This document shows, piece by piece, positions 59,937-64,000 of a stretch of DNA of 64,000 bases. This DNA comes from Calliphora vicina (taxonomy: Eukaryota > Arthropoda > Insecta > Diptera > Calliphoridae): positions 79,013,747 to 79,077,746 of the forward strand of contig NC_088784.1 in NCBI RefSeq assembly GCF_958450345.1. The letters run 5' to 3'. Each line of letters begins with the position of its first letter. The first letter of the stretch is position 1. Below the pieces are notes generated by a model, which was given only the letters and a program-made list of their open reading frames with translations, made no database searches and had not been told where the DNA came from. The translations under genes were made by a program, and so were the position numbers.

Positions 59937-60998
59937 TTAAAGTTGAAAATACTTACTTTCTATATCAATAATATTGATAATTTCAGCAATTGGATATTCC
60001 ATAGATACAGCAACCACAAATGAAATTATATTGGTGGAAATATATAGCAATACAAAAACCATGGACTTTAAAGTAAACAAAAAAATAAAAATTTCATTAG
60101 TATTTATAATTAGTAACAGTAATTAGTAACTTTAATGCGAAATAAAAGTAGACCATTTTCATAGAGGGTTGTGAAATTAAATTTAAACCAATCTGATAAT
60201 ACTTAGGGGACTTTAAGGTACTTTTATTTTGCGTAGCAACTTTTTATTAAGGCACTTACAACTAAAAAGACATTAACATGTATAGGTTCATTCATATTTG
60301 CCATTAGATGCAACATTAGAACTATTTGCCACAAATAGACTTGGTAGGATATGCGAGCCAATAGGCGGAAAGGAGTTGATTTAAAAATGCCTTAAAATAA
60401 AACAAAAGAATATACAAAATAATCTATATAACCAAACAAACTAAACAAACTTACCTCCACCATTACAAATGCCTCTTAATATGACTATAATCGCCACAAT
60501 TGATATGCCCACATGACGTTGCAACAAACCATATGCTGCCGTCCATATTGTAGTCTCTGTATTCGCAACTATTGTTGTACCCAAATATAATATAGCTAAT
60601 ATGCAAGTCCAGCCAATGTATGGTGCATTTTTCAATATTTCACCCAAATATTTTTTATTTTCAGGATTCTTTCGCAGATATTTCATGTAGATAAAACCAC
60701 ACACAATGCCCACCAGAAAGGAATTTATATTTGTATAGGATGAAAAGTATAAATATTTGGCAGTATCTATATTTTGCATATAGAAATAACGATATGATCT
60801 GAAATTTAAAGTAAAAAATAATGATAATTTCATATTAAAATGTGTTATTACATCAATAGTTCCCAATATAGATGTTTAGCTTACTCTGGCAACAGCATAA
60901 ATATCGAGTCTAATTTGAGAACATAATTAACACCAAAATTAATGCCTGCTGCTAAAATCGCAACTCCTACTAATATATGTATTTTGAAATTGGGATAT
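59937..60998 (-). CDS. Second Nrf-6-like acyltransferase, 3' four exons only
   Basis: Exons on the minus strand: 60885-60998, 60455-60798, 60260-60390 and 59937-60065 (stop). They encode RYPNFKIHILVGVAILAAGI, then SYRYFYMQNIDTAKYLYFSS with NSFLVGIVCGFIYMKYLRKN, then STPFRLLARISYQVYLWQIV, then VFVLLYISTNIISFVVAVSM and a short tail. Exon lengths (114, 344, 131, 129) and phases match the last four exons of the + strand gene (114, 341, 140, 111), so they are paralogues of a common design. The genes converge. The 5' exons (signal peptide, NRF domain, first membrane segments) were not found in 61000-64000 and should lie to the right. Confidence 0.88.
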
Positions 60999-61149
60999 CT
61001 GTGAATTAAAAATTGTATACTTTATATAATTTATCATACTTTTATTATTGTGACTAAAAAAATATCTTATTTTTAATAATTCAAGGAATACACTGAAAAA
61101 TTAATTTAGAGGCTTAGCAGTCTTCAATACATTCACTTCCCCCTAGGAT

Positions 61150-62780
61150 CTCCATAAACAATCATCAATAATACAGGGCAATAAAACCGAAAAAATTTTG
61201 AAGGCTTTTTAAACCACTACACGATTTTGATGTATTGTGGTTCCAGTAGTACAAAAATGGTAAAATTTTTAAATTCTATGGATAGATTTAATTTTTTTTT
61301 TTTTTCTAAAATTGTGAATTTTTTTTAAATGTTTCTCCACATAATTTATGATAACTCAAAAACGGTTAGTCCGATATTATTGAAGTAAACTTAGAAAAGT
61401 TAAAATTTACATAAGCTTTAATACGGTTATTAATCGGCTCAATAGTTTCGGAGTTATAATAACAAATTGAAGCAAAAAATATATTTTCTACGTAAAATTA
61501 GCAAATTTTTGTATTTTAAAAAACTCATGAAAAATCGAAAACTGCAGAACTTGTTCAGGTTTATTACTTTATCGCAAATCCGCATGTAATAGCAACAAAA
61601 TGAGATATCGAAAATAAAAATCGATTGATTCTTTTCGAATTTATACACAATTAAGTGAATTCGCTCATTTTCACAAAATGTATCTTTTTTGGTTGATATA
61701 CCTAAAATTGAGTAGTTAATGTTCTTCTTTCGATTGACTGAATATTGAAAACATTTTTTCCATGCTATGTATTTTCAAATATATATTACATTTTAATCGG
61801 CTTATTAGTTTCGGAGTTATACGAACAAATTGAAGCCAAAAATAAATTTTTTATGTGAAAATATCAAATTCTTTGGTTTTAAAAAAATCATGAAAAATCG
61901 AAAACGGCAGAAATTGTTTAGATTTGTTGCTTTATCACAAAGCCACAAATAATAGGAATAAAATGAGATATCGATCATAAAAATCGATGGATTATTTTTG
62001 AATTTATTCACAATTAAGTGAATTCGCTCATTTTCACAAAATTTTACTTTTTTGTTTGATATACATAAAATTGAGTAGTTAATGTTCTTCTTTTGAATAA
62101 TTGAATTTTGAAAACATTTTCCCCGTGCTATGTACAAATTTTCACGTATATATTACATTTTAATCGGCTCAGTAGTTTCGGAGTTATAATGAAAAATTGA
62201 AGCAAAAAATATATATTTTATGTAAAAATATCAAATTTTTTTGTTTTAAAAAAATCATGAAAAATCGAAAACGGCAGAAATTGTTTAGATTTGTTGCTTT
62301 ATCGCAAAGCCACATGTAATAGGAATAAAATGAGATATCCAAAATAAAAATCGATTGATTCTTTTCAAATTTATTCACAATTCAGTGAATTCGCTCATTT
62401 TCACAAAATTTAACTTTTTTATTTGATATACATAAAATTGAGTAGTTAATGTTCTTCTTTTGAATGATTGAATTTTGAAAATATTTTCCCCATGCTATGT
62501 AAAAATTTTCACATATATATTACATTTTAATCCGCTCATTAGTTTCGGAGTTATAAGAACAAATTGAAGCAAAAAATATATTTTTTATGTAAAAATATCC
62601 AATTTTTTTGTTTTAAAAAACTCATGAAAAATCGAAAACGGCAGAAATTGTTTAGATTTGTTGCTTTATCGCAAAGCCACATGTAATAGCAACAAAATGA
62701 GATATCGAAAATAAAAATCGATTGATTGTTTTCGAATTTATTCACAATTAAGTGAATTCGCTTATTTTCAGAAAATTGTG
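61150..62780. repeat. 365-bp tandem repeat element, right copy
   Basis: Four units of about 365 bp with 'tcggctcaatagtttcggag' or variants at 61435, 61798, 62165 and 62533. The unit and its left flank (61150-61400) correspond to those at 4560-6310 in the same orientation. Four minus-strand frames of 64 or 106 codons recur with the units and are not genes. Confidence 0.88.
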
Positions 62781-62828
62781 TGTGCGTACAAGCGTGTACA
62801 TCGAGTGTACATTTTATATGTGTTTTTT

Positions 62829-63535
62829 ATACCCTGCACCACCATTGTGGGGTGCTAACACCCACCTTAAAGTATACCGATCGACTTAGAATCACTTTCT
62901 GAGTCGATTAAACGATGTCCGCCCGTCCGTCTGGTCGGCTGGCTGGCTGGCTGTCCATGTAAACCTTGTGCGCAGAGTACAGGTCGCAATTTTGAAGATA
63001 TTTCGATCAAATTTGGTACATATTATTTTTTCGGCCCAAGGACCAAGCCTATTGAAAATGGCTGAAATCGGTCCATTATTTCACCTAGCCCCCATACAAA
63101 TGCCTTCTGAAATTGGACTTTATCGGTCATAAATGTTTAATTTATAAATGTATCTCTGCAAATTTAGCTTCAAATAAGATTTATATATACAAAATTCATG
63201 TGACCAAATTTTGTTATGATCGGTCCATAATTAGTCATAGCTCCCATATAGACCCGCTTTCGAAAATCACTTCAACGTGCATAAATCTCTTAAAAATTTT
63301 GGTATACTCACAAAATTCAACATAGTAAACTTTTATATAGACATAAATCACACGACCTAATTTAATGGTGATCGGTCCATAATTGGTCATAGCCCCCATA
63401 TAAGGCTCACTTCCGAAAATCACTCAAAAATATAAATTATTAAAATTTTAAAAGAAAAATGTTTTTTCTCTTTTACTTAGTGTAGGGTATTATATTGTCG
63501 GGCTTGACCGACCATACTTTCTTACTTGTTTAGTA
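62829..63535. mobile_element. GACCGACCATAC-ended repeat, inverted full-length copy
   Basis: Begins TATACCCTGCACCACCAT and ends 'cgggcttgaccgaccatact' + TTCTTACTTGTTT. It is the inverted counterpart of 17625-18395, with GGCTGGCTGG and 'gtaaaccttgtgcgcagagt' at the matching positions. Confidence 0.8.
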
Positions 63536-63539
63536 TGAA

Positions 63540-64000
63540 AAAATGAAATATTATTGAAGGACGGAGTTTCAAAGTGGCATATTTTTTAATGTAATTGAGA
63601 TATTGACTTGAAAATTTTTTTGTAAGACCTATGAAAGGCACCGATCGGTGCTAAATTTGGTAGTGCGAGTTCAGGTTATATAAAAGTTATTTGTGCTGAA
63701 TTTGGTTAGGATATCTATTATGAGAGCTTAACTATTTTCAGATAGGACAGTTGACATTTATAATTTTTCACGGCTAGGCAGACGGAGTTAGATATTTCCA
63801 AAAGCTCTTTTACGTGTTTTTTTAAATTTTTTAGAAATAAGAGGATAGTTTTATAAAAAATCGAAAACAAAGAAAAATCAGTGAAAAAAACAATCATGTC
63901 TTTACCTTCCTACTTCATTTTTTATGTACAAGGTTTTTCTATCCAGAGGTGGTAGACTTTGGTATCATACGATTCAGATTTATTACCACTTTTTTAACTA
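63540..64000. other. Right edge, repeat fragment and unassigned sequence
   Basis: The start 'ggagtttcaaagtggcatat' matches the repeat at 25730. No gene seen to the end of the window. Confidence 0.5.

Noticed and set aside
61454..62745. Series of similar 64-106 codon minus-strand frames as a gene family
   Set aside because: They recur with the 365-bp unit and also at 5215-5409; composition is that of the repeat and there is no splice or domain signal.
1..64000. tRNA, rRNA or snRNA genes
   Set aside because: No internal-promoter boxes with a cloverleaf, nor rRNA core words, were noticed by eye; a covariance-model search would be needed to exclude small ones.

Overview
The window is nuclear DNA of a higher fly. 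It is very AT-rich and full of short-intron genes and decayed transposable elements. The gene content (cuticle laccase, BACURD, IFT20, INO80B, Nrf-6-like acyltransferases), fly-type mariner and jockey/R1-like relics, and Helitron-like elements ending in GTCAGCTAGT suggest a dipteran, probably a calyptrate such as a blowfly or house-fly relative. That taxonomic call is inference. Nothing bacterial, no RNA gene and no CRISPR array was seen.

Region 1 (about 3-31 kb, + strand) is the 3' half of a Laccase-2 / multicopper oxidase 2 gene (straw in Drosophila). One shared exon (3033-3217) precedes three complete alternative C-terminal cassettes. Each cassette encodes the last copper-binding cupredoxin domain. 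Cassette A is split into 213+231+149 nt; cassettes B and C are single 593-nt exons; all three sum to exactly 593 coding nt in the same phase. Cassettes A and B each have their own 196-nt lead exon. I can find none for C, so B and C probably compete as terminal exons behind the same lead exon. The 5' exons of the gene lie left of the window.

Region 2 (31-45 kb) is a gene-dense island: IFT20 (+) and INO80B (-), convergent and 86 bp apart, then a BACURD/KCTD-type BTB gene (-) with a GC-AG intron. It is bracketed by two non-autonomous Helitron-like elements of the same family in opposite orientation, each filled with a 113-bp satellite. A candidate RFX X-box lies 66 bp upstream of the IFT20 start codon.

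Region 3 (46-61 kb) holds two Nrf-6-like membrane acyltransferase genes arranged tail to tail. The first (+) is complete: 11 exons whose phases all agree, 664 codons, with a signal peptide. The second (-) has only its last four exons here; its 5' part lies right of the window. Its intron positions match those of the first.

The rest is repeats: a 3.4-kb foldback element, a 365-bp tandem repeat at both window ends, a solo LTR with intact 4-bp target duplication, several mariner and non-LTR retrotransposon fragments, and terminal-inverted-repeat elements beginning CACAGTGGGGC or CACGATGGGGC. The most interesting points are the laccase terminal cassettes, the GC-AG intron, the X-box and the nested repeat architecture. 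I found no clear evidence of an unknown multi-gene system.
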